64,000 nucleotides of DNA from Planctomycetota bacterium (GTDB lineage Bacteria; Planctomycetota; MHYJ01; JACQXL01): the NCBI GenBank assembly GCA_016235865.1, contig JACRIK010000003.1, positions 186,001 to 250,000 of the forward strand, read 5' to 3'. Shown piece by piece: positions 17,707 through 30,684 of this stretch; position 1 is the stretch's first letter; the number at the start of each line of letters is the position of its first letter. The position numbers were made by a program, and so were the translations under genes. Below the pieces are notes generated by a model, which was given only the letters and a program-made list of their open reading frames with translations, was not told the DNA's origin and made no database searches.

Positions 17707-17938
17707 CCAACCACTGATTACACCGATTCCTAACCATCCACAATCCCGACATTCGTCGGGATAACGGGCTGTAACGGTCAGAATTCAAATAGCCATAAAT
17801 CCAGCAATTCTGCGGGATAACGCCCAGTAAATCGCGGAGTTTACACTGAGTGCAACGAATGTGTTCCTAACTGGTCAACCCCTCCGCTATGCTACGGGAT
17901 AAGTGGCAGTAATTCGCTACACTTAAACTGCCACTAAT
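17707..17938. other. Intergenic repeats downstream of HD gene
   Basis: No gene seen. It contains palindromic pieces such as ATCCCGAC-ATTC-GTCGGGAT near 17743–17762 and the hairpin GTGGCAGT–ACTGCCAC at 17902–17935. The region separates the rightward HD gene from the end of the leftward rRNA operon. Confidence 0.5.
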
Positions 17939-17978
17939 AAAAAAATCCCGCACCTGCCCTTTTGGGACAAGTGCGGGA
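17939..17978 (-). terminator. rRNA operon intrinsic terminator
   Basis: On the minus strand TCCCGCAC (complement of 17971–17978) pairs with GTGCGGGA (complement of 17946–17953), with inner pairing TGTCCCAAAAGGGCA. Seven T residues follow (A-run at 17939–17945 on the plus strand). It lies 12 bp past the 5S gene. Confidence 0.8.
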
Positions 17979-17989
17979 TGGTGTTTTAA

Positions 17990-18110
17990 GCCCGGCAATA
18001 ACCTACTTTCCCGCCGAACATATCGCCAGCAGTATCATGGGCCTCAAGGGCTTAACGGCCGTATTCGGAATGGGAACGGGTGTTACACCTTGAGAATTAG
18101 GTCACCGGGC
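17990..18110 (-). rRNA. rrf: 5S ribosomal RNA
   Basis: About 121 nt. The ends GCCCGGTG and TGCCGGGC pair as the terminal helix, and the conserved loop sequence CCCATTCCGAA is present on the minus strand. It closes the minus-strand rRNA operon, right before the terminator. Confidence 0.93.
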
Positions 18111-18151
18111 ATTTTTATAGATTAGCGTGTTATCCCGCCTGTGGCGGGATT

Positions 18152-18188
18152 TAAGAGCCAGTAAGTCGTTGCACTCCAACTGGCTCTA
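18152..18188. repeat. GAGCCAGT palindrome, copy 1
   Basis: TAAGAGCCAGT at 18152–18162 and ACTGGCTCTA at 18179–18188 form a hairpin with loop AAGTCGTTGCACTCCA, between the 5S and 23S genes. Related copies lie at 37973–38012, 42421–42465 and 55775–55819; three of the four also share loop sequence. Confidence 0.75.
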
Positions 18189-18209
18189 AAAGAGGCGATA
18201 GAATAAAAA

Positions 18210-21241
<3,032 letters not shown>

Positions 21242-21290
21242 TTTTTATCCTAAAGCCTCTTTTTGTCTACACTATCTACACTAATCTTAT

Positions 21291-21303
21291 TTATCAAAGA
21301 ACA
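21291..21303 (-). promoter_or_regulatory. boxA-like antitermination site before 23S
   Basis: TGTTCTTTGATAA on the minus strand, about 50 nt upstream of the 23S 5' end. It matches the boxA-like site TGTTCTTTGAAAAA before 16S at 23491–23504, so both halves of the operon carry one. Confidence 0.6.
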
Positions 21304-21382
21304 ACCAGGAGCTGCCAGACCCAATGGGACCGGCAGTTTTACACTTTCTTATCCCGTCAGGAATTAGAAAGCGCGATTTATC

Positions 21383-21411
21383 AGTATGCCAAAAATAATT
21401 TATCCTGTCAA
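21383..21411 (-). promoter_or_regulatory. Possible internal rRNA promoter in the spacer
   Basis: On the minus strand TTGACA (21411–21406), 17-bp spacer, CATACT (21388–21383). The flanking CCTTGACAGGATAAAT repeats the sequence around the main rRNA promoter (GCTTGACAGGATGAAAT). It would allow extra transcription of 23S and 5S. Confidence 0.5.
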
Positions 21412-21443
21412 GGATTTCACCAAAATTATCAGTAAATATTTAA

Positions 21444-21519
21444 TGGTGGACTCGACCGGATTCGAACCGGTGACCTCCTGCTTGCAAAGCAGGCGTTCTC
21501 CCAATTGAACTACGAGCCC
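21444..21519 (-). tRNA. tRNA-Ala (TGC)
   Basis: A 76-nt cloverleaf starting GGGCTCG, with anticodon loop TTTGCAA (anticodon TGC), T-arm GGTTCGAATCC and an encoded CCA end. It lies in the 16S–23S spacer. Confidence 0.96.
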
Positions 21520-21590
21520 AGCACCCCGATGTAACATCGGGGTGCTGGGCACGCCCGAAAAACAAATACAGGATAAAACCAGTTTCTAAA

Positions 21591-21664
<74 letters not shown>

Positions 21665-21852
21665 ATGTTACAGACGCTAAACTACTCCAAAAGGATATAT
21701 TATATCGGTATTATAATAAAGTAAAATTAGCCCTAAAAATTGCTTCTAACCGGATACGTCCTTCTTAAATGTTCTGCAACAGAGAAAAAAAAAGACAGGG
21801 CCAAGGAAGTGAGGACTGGAAGAAAATTAGCCATTTAGAAAAAGTCACCTTA

Positions 21853-23407
<1,555 letters not shown>

Positions 23408-23490
23408 ATTTAATTTAATTTTCAAATCTGACCTGAATGTAAATTGTGTGGCTAAAATCTCAATTCTCAGCCTCACTCCTTGGCTGTCTA

Positions 23491-23504
23491 TTTTTCAAAG
23501 AACA
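23491..23504 (-). promoter_or_regulatory. boxA-like antitermination site before 16S
   Basis: TGTTCTTTGAAAAA on the minus strand in the rRNA leader, close to the bacterial boxA consensus that recruits NusB/S10 for antitermination. Confidence 0.65.
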
Positions 23505-23614
23505 TGCGAAGCATGACCGGGAGCGCCAACCGGCGCGCACCGAACACGCAGTAATCGCAACCCAAAACGGGGCTTCCCCATCGGAATAGAAAACTAAACC
23601 AAATAGGGTTTGTT

Positions 23615-23643
23615 ACTATATTAAATATATTTCATCCTGTCAA
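23615..23643 (-). promoter_or_regulatory. rRNA operon promoter
   Basis: On the minus strand TTGACA (23643–23638), 17-bp spacer, TATAGT (23620–23615), about 210 bp upstream of 16S. This is a strong vegetative promoter. The stretch from 23644 to 23915 contains nothing else I can assign. Confidence 0.8.
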
Positions 23644-23915
23644 GCATTTTGGAAAAATTGTGTGAAATAATTACTTACAGTTAAGTGTTCAGACACGAAG
23701 TGGCTAAAGACCGCATGAGCTATCCAGCAAGGGTAACAATGGTTACTCAAACACAAAAATTATTTTGCCACAAATATACCAACTAACTTTTATCACCTGA
23801 GTAAAACTAAAAACCTCGTAATAATTATATTCTTCTCATACGGTTCAGAACGACGTCTTAGCGCTTTAACGGCTAATTCCTTATCAAGCGAAACAATTCA
23901 CGAAATGGGGCAAAG

Positions 23916-25007
23916 TCAAACTATATTAAGGAGGATCTCCAGTCCCTTTCGGAGTTTCGGCTCGGTCACGGCATATGAAATTCTGAAGTGGGTATTCTGC
24001 TCTGAAAACGCTAGGCCGGGAACAATCAGGACGTTATTCTGGGCGGCCTTCTTGACGAATTCCGAGGCGTTGTTTCCCGGCGCCTCGGGAAATATGTAAA
24101 AAGCGCCCTGGGGTTTAACCATCTTAAACTTGGGCTTCAGGGTTTCGTAAACGATGTCACGGCGCCGGTGGAATTCCCTGATAATCGGCGACATATCCGT
24201 GTCCAGGGCAACCACCCCGGCCTTCTGGAACGGTCCGGGCGCGCAGATAAACGACCACTGCTGGAGGATGGCCATCCGCTCTATCAATTCAGCCGGTCCG
24301 GCCGCATAGCCCATGCGCCAGCCGGGCATTCCGTAGGACTTGGAGAACCCATCGGCCAGGAGCACTTTGTCGTAATACTTCACCGCGCTGGCCACCTCGG
24401 TGTCAAAGACAAAGGTCCGATAAACCTCATCCGAGATGAGGAGAAGATTATTCTTTTTGCAGATATCCACCACCATCATTATTTCTTCCCTGGAATAAAT
24501 TATGCCGGTGGGATTGCAGGGCGTGGTGATAATGATGGCCTTGGTGCGGGGCGTAATGACCTTTTCAAAGGCCTCGCGCTTGAGTTTAAAGTCCGGATAG
24601 GTATTGGCATACCGGGCCAGGCCGCCGGTGATGTGGATGATGTGCTTATACATGGCAAAGTACGGGTCGGTAATAATCACCTCATCGCCGTCTTCCAGGA
24701 TGACCATCAGGCAGAGCACAATGGCGCCGGCCACGCCTGAGGTGACCATCAGCCCGCCGGGCGCGAATCCGAACCGTTGGGTGAATTTCTGGATAAGTTT
24801 GTCGCGCAGTTCAGGGATGCCCTGGGTGGTGACATAGCGGTTAAATCCCTGCTTGATGGAATCAATGGCCGCATTCTTGACGGCATCCGGTACCTCGAAA
24901 TCTGGCTGTCCGATGGAGAGGTCAATCGGGTCTTTAAGGGAGCGGGCCAGGTCAAATGCCTTGCGGATTTCAGATGCCTCTATTTTCAGCGCGCGCTTAG
25001 AAAGCAT
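23916..25007 (-). CDS. Class I/II pyridoxal-phosphate aminotransferase
   Basis: A 363-residue fold-type I PLP enzyme of the aspartate aminotransferase superfamily. TTPCNPTG, the Asp/Tyr of ISDEVYRTF, the PLP lysine in DGFSKSYGMPGWRMGY and the C-terminal substrate Arg region (HFRISYAV) are present. It transfers amino groups between an amino acid and a 2-oxoacid; the exact substrate is not clear. The frame extends upstream into tRNA-Asp, but the ATG at 25007 gives the family N terminus (MLSKRALKIEASEIRKAF). Confidence 0.9.
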   Translation of the reverse strand: MLSKRALKIEASEIRKAFDLARSLKDPIDLSIGQPDFEVPDAVKNAAIDSIKQGFNRYVTTQGIPELRDKLIQKFTQRFGFAPGGLMVTSGVAGAIVLCLMVILEDGDEVIITDPYFAMYKHIIHITGGLARYANTYPDFKLKREAFEKVITPRTKAIIITTPCNPTGIIYSREEIMMVVDICKKNNLLLISDEVYRTFVFDTEVASAVKYYDKVLLADGFSKSYGMPGWRMGYAAGPAELIERMAILQQWSFICAPGPFQKAGVVALDTDMSPIIREFHRRRDIVYETLKPKFKMVKPQGAFYIFPEAPGNNASEFVKKAAQNNVLIVPGLAFSEQNTHFRISYAVTEPKLRKGLEILLNIV

Positions 25008-25027
25008 ATTGTATCGAATGTAACAAT

Positions 25028-25080
25028 TCGCCACGTTAGAAACAATGGTTATTTCTGTCAACCTGTTTCTAACGTGGCGA
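25028..25080. repeat. 17-bp perfect inverted repeat overlapping tRNA-Asp 3' end
   Basis: TCGCCACGTTAGAAACA at 25028–25044 and its exact complement at 25064–25080, 19-nt loop. The right arm contains the encoded CCA and discriminator base of tRNA-Asp. The arms share the CGTTAGAA core with the inverted repeats at 10365 and 38188. The loop includes a TTGACA box reading leftward towards the aminotransferase gene. Confidence 0.75.
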
Positions 25081-25152
25081 GGGCGACGGGACTCGAACCC
25101 GCAACATCCAGCGTGACAAGCTGGTACTCTAGCCAAGTTGAGCTACGCCCCC
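25075..25152 (-). tRNA. tRNA-Asp (GTC)
   Basis: A 78-nt cloverleaf with acceptor GGGGGCG/CGCCCTC, anticodon loop TTGTCAC (anticodon GTC), T-arm GGGTTCGAGTCCC, and encoded discriminator G plus CCA. It stands alone between rsmD and the aminotransferase gene; its 3' end is the arm of a perfect inverted repeat. Confidence 0.95.
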
Positions 25153-25215
25153 GTTCGGAAACCAGACCTTATTATATCCGTTGACTGAAGTCAAGAAATT
25201 TCGCTACCTTTGTTG

Positions 25216-25803
25216 TCAGGCTTTCTTCATCTTCAGGAATGACAACGACGTCTGTCCGTAGTTCCTCAGGTCAAACCTTTCCATCTGTCCAGGGTTATTC
25301 AGGGCATCCTCGTCCCTCTTATTGCTCCGATGCTCTACTATTATCATACCGTCTTTGGCTAGAATATCCTTTTCAACCATATCCTCAATGACCCCAAACA
25401 GTTTTTTCCGTTCCGAGCCTTCATCGTAATATTTATAAGGCGGATCAATAAAAATATAGTCAAATCTTTCCTTGGCATTCAAGACATACGAAACTATGTA
25501 AAAAGAATCTGTTAACGCTACTTTTGTCTGGCTTTCCAGATGGAGTTTGGCAATATTTTTCTGGATGGCGTCGATACAGGCGCGTTGGTTATCAACAAAA
25601 AGACAGTATTTAGCGCCCCGGCTGAGCGCCTCAAAGCCTAAACTGCCTGTCCCGGCAAAGAGATCTAAAACGGTTTTACCTTCAATCTGCCAAGCCAGTA
25701 TGTTAAACAATGAATTTCTCATCCGGGCCAAAGCCGGGCGGAGGTCCACACCAACCGGCGAGAATAGATTAGCGCCTTTATAAAGACCGGCGATTATTTT
25801 CAT
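25216..25803 (-). CDS. rsmD: 16S rRNA (guanine966-N2)-methyltransferase RsmD
   Basis: A 195-residue Rossmann-fold methyltransferase. It has the family N terminus (MKIIAGLYKGANL), the RPALARMRNSLFNIL helix, the SAM-binding loop DLFAGTGSLGFEALSRGA and the catalytic DPPY motif (FIDPPYKYY). It methylates G966 of 16S rRNA. Its start overlaps the stop of the upstream UvrC-like gene by four bases, which implies translational coupling. Confidence 0.93.
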   Translation of the reverse strand: MKIIAGLYKGANLFSPVGVDLRPALARMRNSLFNILAWQIEGKTVLDLFAGTGSLGFEALSRGAKYCLFVDNQRACIDAIQKNIAKLHLESQTKVALTDSFYIVSYVLNAKERFDYIFIDPPYKYYDEGSERKKLFGVIEDMVEKDILAKDGMIIVEHRSNKRDEDALNNPGQMERFDLRNYGQTSLSFLKMKKA

Positions 25804-27080
25804 TTCAACGCTTCCTTGCTTCTTCTTAGATGATGGTATTTCTGGGCGAAGCGATGGGCCTCGTCACGGACATAGCCCAGCAATCTCAATTTATTGTTCA
25901 TCCTTAATTTACTAATTACTCCCTGTTTCAGCAAATAAACTGTCTCTCTTTTTTTACCCTTGGTTAATCCAATAATAACCGGAGGCGCTATATCAAGAAA
26001 GACAAATACGCCAGCCGCGGCATTGACATGACCCTTGCCACCGTCAATCAGAAGCATGTCCACATTGACATTTTCCTTGCTCAGTCCGTAAAATCTGCGT
26101 CGAACTATTTCCCTGATGCGGCTGTAATCATCAGCCATGCCTTCAGTAGTCTGTTTTATCTTAAATCTGCGGTAGAAATTTTTATCCGGCTCGCCGTCAA
26201 TGAAAACTACTACCGAACCAACAGCCTGCATTCCCTTGATATCAGAAATATCAACGCCTTCTATTCGGACCGGCTCGGCTGCCAGCCCGAGAGTTTCTTT
26301 TAGAGATTGCAGTTTCTGTAGTGGCGTTTCGACCAGAAACGCCTCCTCGTAAAACGGTCCTAATTTACCGGTCTCTGATATATTGTCCAGCGCCTTAATT
26401 TGATCCCGGCAGAATGCAGCGTTCTCATAATCAAGGCTCTGGCTGGCCTCTTTCATCAGCCGTTTTAATCTCTTATTTAAAGATACCTTGTCGCCCTTGA
26501 GAAAACCCTCCAGTGAGATTATAGTCTCGTGATAGTAATTCTGGTTGATTTTGCCCAGGCAAGGCGCCAGACATAGATTGATATGAGCCAGCAGACAACT
26601 TTTCCCGTTGCCTATCTTATGCTTGCATACCCTGAACCTGAAAATCCGCTGCAGGGTCCTAAAGGCTTTTCTAAGATCTGTGCTACTGATAAATGGCCCG
26701 TAGTAGGCGATGTTCTTTTTACCGCGTTCGCGGGTAACAAAAACTCGGGGGAACTCCTCTCCGGTCACGGCCAGTAAGGGGAAGCTTTTGTCATCGGTAA
26801 GCTGGATGTTATACTTCGGTTTACGTTCTCGAACCAGCCGGGCTTCCAGCAAAAGTGCATCTAGATCGCTGGTCGTCTTGCGATAGGTGATATCCTTCAC
26901 TTCCTGCATCAGAGACCGTGTCTTGACATCCAAAACGCCGTGAAAATAACTTGCGACTCGCGAATGGAGATTGTTGGCCTTGCCGATATATATTATTTTG
27001 CCTGCGGCGTTCTTCATAAAATAGACGCCGCTGGTCTTGGGGAATCGTTTTATCTTGTCTTTTAACTTATTTTGGTTCAT
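25800..27080 (-). CDS. uvrC: UvrC-like excinuclease, short form
   Basis: A 426-residue protein with the UvrC order of domains: GIY-YIG nuclease (residues about 10–90, SGVYFMKNAAGKIIYIGKA), a Cys-bearing linker, a UvrB-binding UVR helix pair (KRLMKEASQSLDYENAAFCRDQI) and the RNase H-like nuclease (GVDISDIKG, LLIDGGKGH, DEAHRFA). It makes the 3' and 5' incisions of nucleotide excision repair. Full-length UvrC is about 600 residues and ends in a helix-hairpin-helix domain, which is missing here: the protein stops right after the RNase H His motif. Start at 27080 has AGGTG upstream; the GTG at 27089 is in frame. Confidence 0.85.
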   Translation of the reverse strand: MNQNKLKDKIKRFPKTSGVYFMKNAAGKIIYIGKANNLHSRVASYFHGVLDVKTRSLMQEVKDITYRKTTSDLDALLLEARLVRERKPKYNIQLTDDKSFPLLAVTGEEFPRVFVTRERGKKNIAYYGPFISSTDLRKAFRTLQRIFRFRVCKHKIGNGKSCLLAHINLCLAPCLGKINQNYYHETIISLEGFLKGDKVSLNKRLKRLMKEASQSLDYENAAFCRDQIKALDNISETGKLGPFYEEAFLVETPLQKLQSLKETLGLAAEPVRIEGVDISDIKGMQAVGSVVVFIDGEPDKNFYRRFKIKQTTEGMADDYSRIREIVRRRFYGLSKENVNVDMLLIDGGKGHVNAAAGVFVFLDIAPPVIIGLTKGKKRETVYLLKQGVISKLRMNNKLRLLGYVRDEAHRFAQKYHHLRRSKEALK

Positions 27081-27155
27081 ATAGCACACCTATTTTGCCC
27101 CTTCAGGGCTATGCATACAGCTTCAATTAAAGGTGGCATTTTACCAAAATAATGC

Positions 27156-27183
27156 TTGACAATGAATTTATATTTGATAATAT
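27156..27183 (+). promoter_or_regulatory. Promoter of PAS-GAF-GGDEF gene
   Basis: TTGACA at 27156–27161, 16-bp spacer, TAATAT at 27178–27183, between divergent uvrC-like and GGDEF genes. It leaves a leader of roughly 75 nt. Confidence 0.7.
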
Positions 27184-27265
27184 TTGGAACTTTTGCGGCT
27201 CTTATCGGGATTGCTAATTTGCTCCTTTTGATGTGCTTCTTATGATGTTAGCCCCGGAAACGCTT

Positions 27266-28717
27266 ATGAAAAATCTGTATAAAATCGCCTTTGACGACTG
27301 TAACGATTCGCAGTATATCATCAATATTGATACCCTGCGATTTATTGCGGTTAACCGGGCTTTCGTGAATATGTCCGGCTATTCCGAAAAAGAATTATTA
27401 GGCGGGTTAACATACAGCGACCTGGTCCCGGATGATGACTTACCCAAATTCAAAGAGGTTATCAAGAGGCGCAAAACCGGCGTAAGTTCGGAAAGGTATT
27501 CTTTCAGGATACAGACCAGGTTCGGTAAAATTATACCGGTTGAGGTCAGCGCCCACATGGTTAAACTGGACGAGTATTATGTAATTATCGGCTCCTGGAG
27601 AGATGTCACGGAAAGGCAGGCATGGGAAAAAACCACTCGGGAAAAGGTCTCGGAAGTCGCCCTGGCCAATAACCGGATTCTGTTACTGACCGAGAAAATT
27701 AAGGATGTGCCGAAGCTGACCTCTTCGTTTCTGAAGATGCCGACCGAAGAACACCTAATTAAAAATATATGTTTGACACTCTGCGACCGCCAACAGCTTA
27801 ATTACGAATCCTGTGCGGTTTATCTTCTGAATGAACACTGTCTCAACTATAGTTACGGCAAAGGTGTCAAGCCGCGAGCCTCCAATAACGGCTTAACCCT
27901 CCATCCCAAAATAGATATCCGGAAAAACCATGCCCTGGCCAGGGCATTCAGAAATTTCCTTTCTAACCGAAGCATATTCTGGGACAGCGCCAAGGGTTAT
28001 ATTATTATGCCTCTGGCCGGACGGGAAAAGATTCTCGGATTAATATTGCTCAGAATAAATCCCAAGGAACAAGAACTGATGGAATCCAATCCAACCACCA
28101 AAAAGGGTTATTATGACGTCCTGAAAACCCTAACCAATTCCATCGGCCTGGCCATAGAAAACATCCGCCTGTCTGAGGCCTTGAAAATCCAATCCGTCCG
28201 TGACGGATTGACCGGTGTTTATAACCGTCGGTATTTTGAAAGCGCCTTTACCGAAGAGTTCCTACGCGCCAAAAGATACAAGCGCCGGCTGGCCCTGCTT
28301 TTTATCGACCTGGATAAGTTTAAAGCTATCAATGACACCTACGGCCATAAACAAGGCGATATTATTTTAAAAGAAGTAGCCGCACTGCTACAACGGAATT
28401 CCCGCAAGATTGACTCGGTGTGCAGATACGGCGGAGATGAATTTGCCACCATCCTGCCAGAGACCGACTGGAAAGGCGCCTCGCTTAAAGCAAGAAATAT
28501 ATCCCATCAGGTGCAGATATACCGCTTCACCAATATCACCAAACCCAACACTCCGTTCAGAATAGAAATCAGCATAGGCATCAGCGTTTTATCCGATTCC
28601 ATTAATACAGCCGATGATATGGTTATCGAAGCAGATAAATTGCTGTTTAAAGCTAAGAAAAGAAATCCTCATGCGCTACGAAGATCCGGTTTATCGCCCG
28701 CCGTCCGAAGCCGATAG
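27266..28717 (+). CDS. PAS-GAF diguanylate cyclase
   Basis: A protein of about 483 residues. An N-terminal PAS domain (FIAVNRAFVNMSGYSEKELL) is followed by a GAF-like domain (residues about 140–300) and a C-terminal GGDEF domain with the intact RYGGDEF active site. An RxxD inhibitory site (RKID) lies five residues upstream. It should make cyclic di-GMP from two GTP in response to a signal sensed by PAS/GAF. There is no membrane segment, so it is cytoplasmic. Start 27266 chosen for the GGAAA ribosome binding site; GTG/ATG at 27233/27242 are alternatives. Its end overlaps the radical SAM gene by 47 bp. Confidence 0.9.
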   Translation: MKNLYKIAFDDCNDSQYIINIDTLRFIAVNRAFVNMSGYSEKELLGGLTYSDLVPDDDLPKFKEVIKRRKTGVSSERYSFRIQTRFGKIIPVEVSAHMVKLDEYYVIIGSWRDVTERQAWEKTTREKVSEVALANNRILLLTEKIKDVPKLTSSFLKMPTEEHLIKNICLTLCDRQQLNYESCAVYLLNEHCLNYSYGKGVKPRASNNGLTLHPKIDIRKNHALARAFRNFLSNRSIFWDSAKGYIIMPLAGREKILGLILLRINPKEQELMESNPTTKKGYYDVLKTLTNSIGLAIENIRLSEALKIQSVRDGLTGVYNRRYFESAFTEEFLRAKRYKRRLALLFIDLDKFKAINDTYGHKQGDIILKEVAALLQRNSRKIDSVCRYGGDEFATILPETDWKGASLKARNISHQVQIYRFTNITKPNTPFRIEISIGISVLSDSINTADDMVIEADKLLFKAKKRNPHALRRSGLSPAVRSR

Positions 28718-29543
28718 CCTCCTGATTCAGGCCACCATCGGATGCCCCCATAATAAATGCGCATTCTGCGGGATGTATAAAGGCAAGAAATTCCGCATCA
28801 GGCCGGTTGAGGAGATTAAAGAGGATATCCTGGCGGCCCGGAAATTATATGGCGATGGCTTCGAAAGCGCCTTTTTCCCGGATGGCAATACCATTATAAT
28901 GAAGACAGCCCAATTGGAGGAGATCTTTGTCTTCGCGCATCGGACATTTCCTCATCTCAAACGAATTACCCTCTATGCCTCGGCCAAATTCCTGAAACTG
29001 AAGACATTGGAAGACCTCAAGCGGTTAAAGAAATCCGGCCTCAACCGGCTTCATCAAGGACTGGAAAGCGGCAATGACGAAATCCTGAAAAGTATCCAAA
29101 AAGGCGCGGACGCTAAATTGATGATTGAAACCGGGCAAAGGGTCAAAAAAGCCGGCATAGAACTCAGCGAATATGTCCTGGTCGGCATCGGCGGACTGGA
29201 ATTATGGCGATCCCACGCTACAGACACAGCCAAAGTATTGAACGCCATCAATCCTGATTTCATCCGCCTGCGCACCTGGGTGCCGGTACCGACCGCACCG
29301 TTATACAAGGATTATCAAAACGGTAAGTTCCATCTACTTTCACCGCACCAGGCGCTAAAAGAAACGCGACTCTTGCTGGAAAATCTTGAGACGACAAGTT
29401 TATTCCTGAGCGACCATATCTCCAACTTTGTTAATATCTCGGGACATCTGCCCAGGGATAAGCAGGGTATGATTGACAAGATCAACCGGGCATTAAAAAC
29501 GGATAAATCATCATTCAGGACGGAAATAATTGAACATCTGTAA
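28671..29543 (+). CDS. Radical SAM protein
   Basis: A 290-residue radical SAM enzyme with the cluster motif CPHNKCAFC (CxxxCxxC) near residue 25, followed by Gly-rich SAM-binding segments and the typical TIM-barrel strands (LHQGLESGNDEIL, YVLVGIGG). It is related to small oxygen-independent coproporphyrinogen-oxidase/Elp3-like radical SAM proteins; substrate unknown. The ATG at 28671 lies inside the 3' end of the GGDEF gene, so the two are likely translationally coupled. It converges on aroC with only 13 bp between stops. Confidence 0.85.
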   Translation: MRYEDPVYRPPSEADSLLIQATIGCPHNKCAFCGMYKGKKFRIRPVEEIKEDILAARKLYGDGFESAFFPDGNTIIMKTAQLEEIFVFAHRTFPHLKRITLYASAKFLKLKTLEDLKRLKKSGLNRLHQGLESGNDEILKSIQKGADAKLMIETGQRVKKAGIELSEYVLVGIGGLELWRSHATDTAKVLNAINPDFIRLRTWVPVPTAPLYKDYQNGKFHLLSPHQALKETRLLLENLETTSLFLSDHISNFVNISGHLPRDKQGMIDKINRALKTDKSSFRTEIIEHL

Positions 29544-29556
29544 TTATCCGATAAAC

Positions 29557-30681
29557 CTAACTGAATCTCTTCCTCAACTCTTTCTGATAAACTTTAAAGC
29601 GTCGTGATATTTCCGAGAGAGTTTTGCCTGAGAATCTATCGGTAAAGGCGTGGGCTATCTCAAAAGCAACTACAGCTTCGCCGATGACTGAGGCTGCCGG
29701 AACCGCGCAGATATCGCTGGATTCCACCTGCGCCTTGGCCGGATGCCCGGTCTTCAGATCTATGGTTGGTAGCGGCCTTTTTAGGGTTGGAATTGGTTTT
29801 ACCGCGGCTCTTACTATTATATTCTCTCCATTGGTCAGTCCGCCTTCAATACCGCCGGCATAATTGGTCTTTCTCTTCCATCCTCCATATTTGTGCAAAA
29901 TGGGGCGGTTATTTTTAGTGGCAAACAAATCCATTGCCTGCGAGCCCGGCCTGCCGGCATAACCAAACCCCAAACCAATTTCCACTCCCTTGACTGCCGG
30001 AATAGCCATAATTGCCTGGGCCAGCCGGGCATCAAAACGTTCCGCCCAATGAGCATGATTGCCTAAGCCAACCGGGATGTTTAAACCAACCACCTCAAAA
30101 CATCCGCCTAATGTATCGCCCTCTTTTTCCGCCGAGCTTAAGAGAGTTTTCCATTCAGGAACAACCTTATTATCTAATGTGTAGAACAAATTGTCTCTTT
30201 TACGCCCAATAACATTCCGCCCTGTCCTGCTATGACCGATTTGGGTCGTATAGCCAAGCACCTTTATATCAAAGCAGTCCAGGAATGATTTGGCAATCGT
30301 GCCGGCGATGACGCGGCCGACGGTTTCCCGGGCGCTGGCCCGCTCAGCCCCGACGCGGCCATCCGCGGTCAGGAACTTCATTGCCGCAGCCATGTCAATA
30401 TGCCCGGGCCGGGCTTTGCTCAGGGGCGGCAGGTCAATATTCCTTTTGTTCCGGACCAGGATGGTGATAGGCGCGCCAATAGTCTTGCCGTTTCTGATAC
30501 CGCTTAAGATTTCTATCTTATCGTCCTCCACGGACATCCTTGGACCGCGTCCGGCGCAGGCCCGTCGGCGCTTGAGCTCTGAATTAATAAAATCCTCTTT
30601 TATCAAAACGCCGGATGGAAACCCTTGAATTGTCGTGATAATCGCCGGTCCGTGCGATTTGCCGGTTGTAATATATTCCAT
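29557..30681 (-). CDS. aroC: Chorismate synthase
   Basis: A 374-residue enzyme that converts 5-enolpyruvylshikimate 3-phosphate to chorismate, using reduced FMN. Family signatures include GKSHGPAIITTIQGFPSG at the N terminus, RRACAGRGPRM, GAERASARETVGRVIAG and the C-terminal DLKTGHPAKAQVESSDICAVPAA region. Normal length. The HEAT lipoprotein gene ends 3 bp upstream on the same strand. Confidence 0.96.
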   Translation of the reverse strand: MEYITTGKSHGPAIITTIQGFPSGVLIKEDFINSELKRRRACAGRGPRMSVEDDKIEILSGIRNGKTIGAPITILVRNKRNIDLPPLSKARPGHIDMAAAMKFLTADGRVGAERASARETVGRVIAGTIAKSFLDCFDIKVLGYTTQIGHSRTGRNVIGRKRDNLFYTLDNKVVPEWKTLLSSAEKEGDTLGGCFEVVGLNIPVGLGNHAHWAERFDARLAQAIMAIPAVKGVEIGLGFGYAGRPGSQAMDLFATKNNRPILHKYGGWKRKTNYAGGIEGGLTNGENIIVRAAVKPIPTLKRPLPTIDLKTGHPAKAQVESSDICAVPAASVIGEAVVAFEIAHAFTDRFSGKTLSEISRRFKVYQKELRKRFS

Positions 30682-30684
30682 GGT

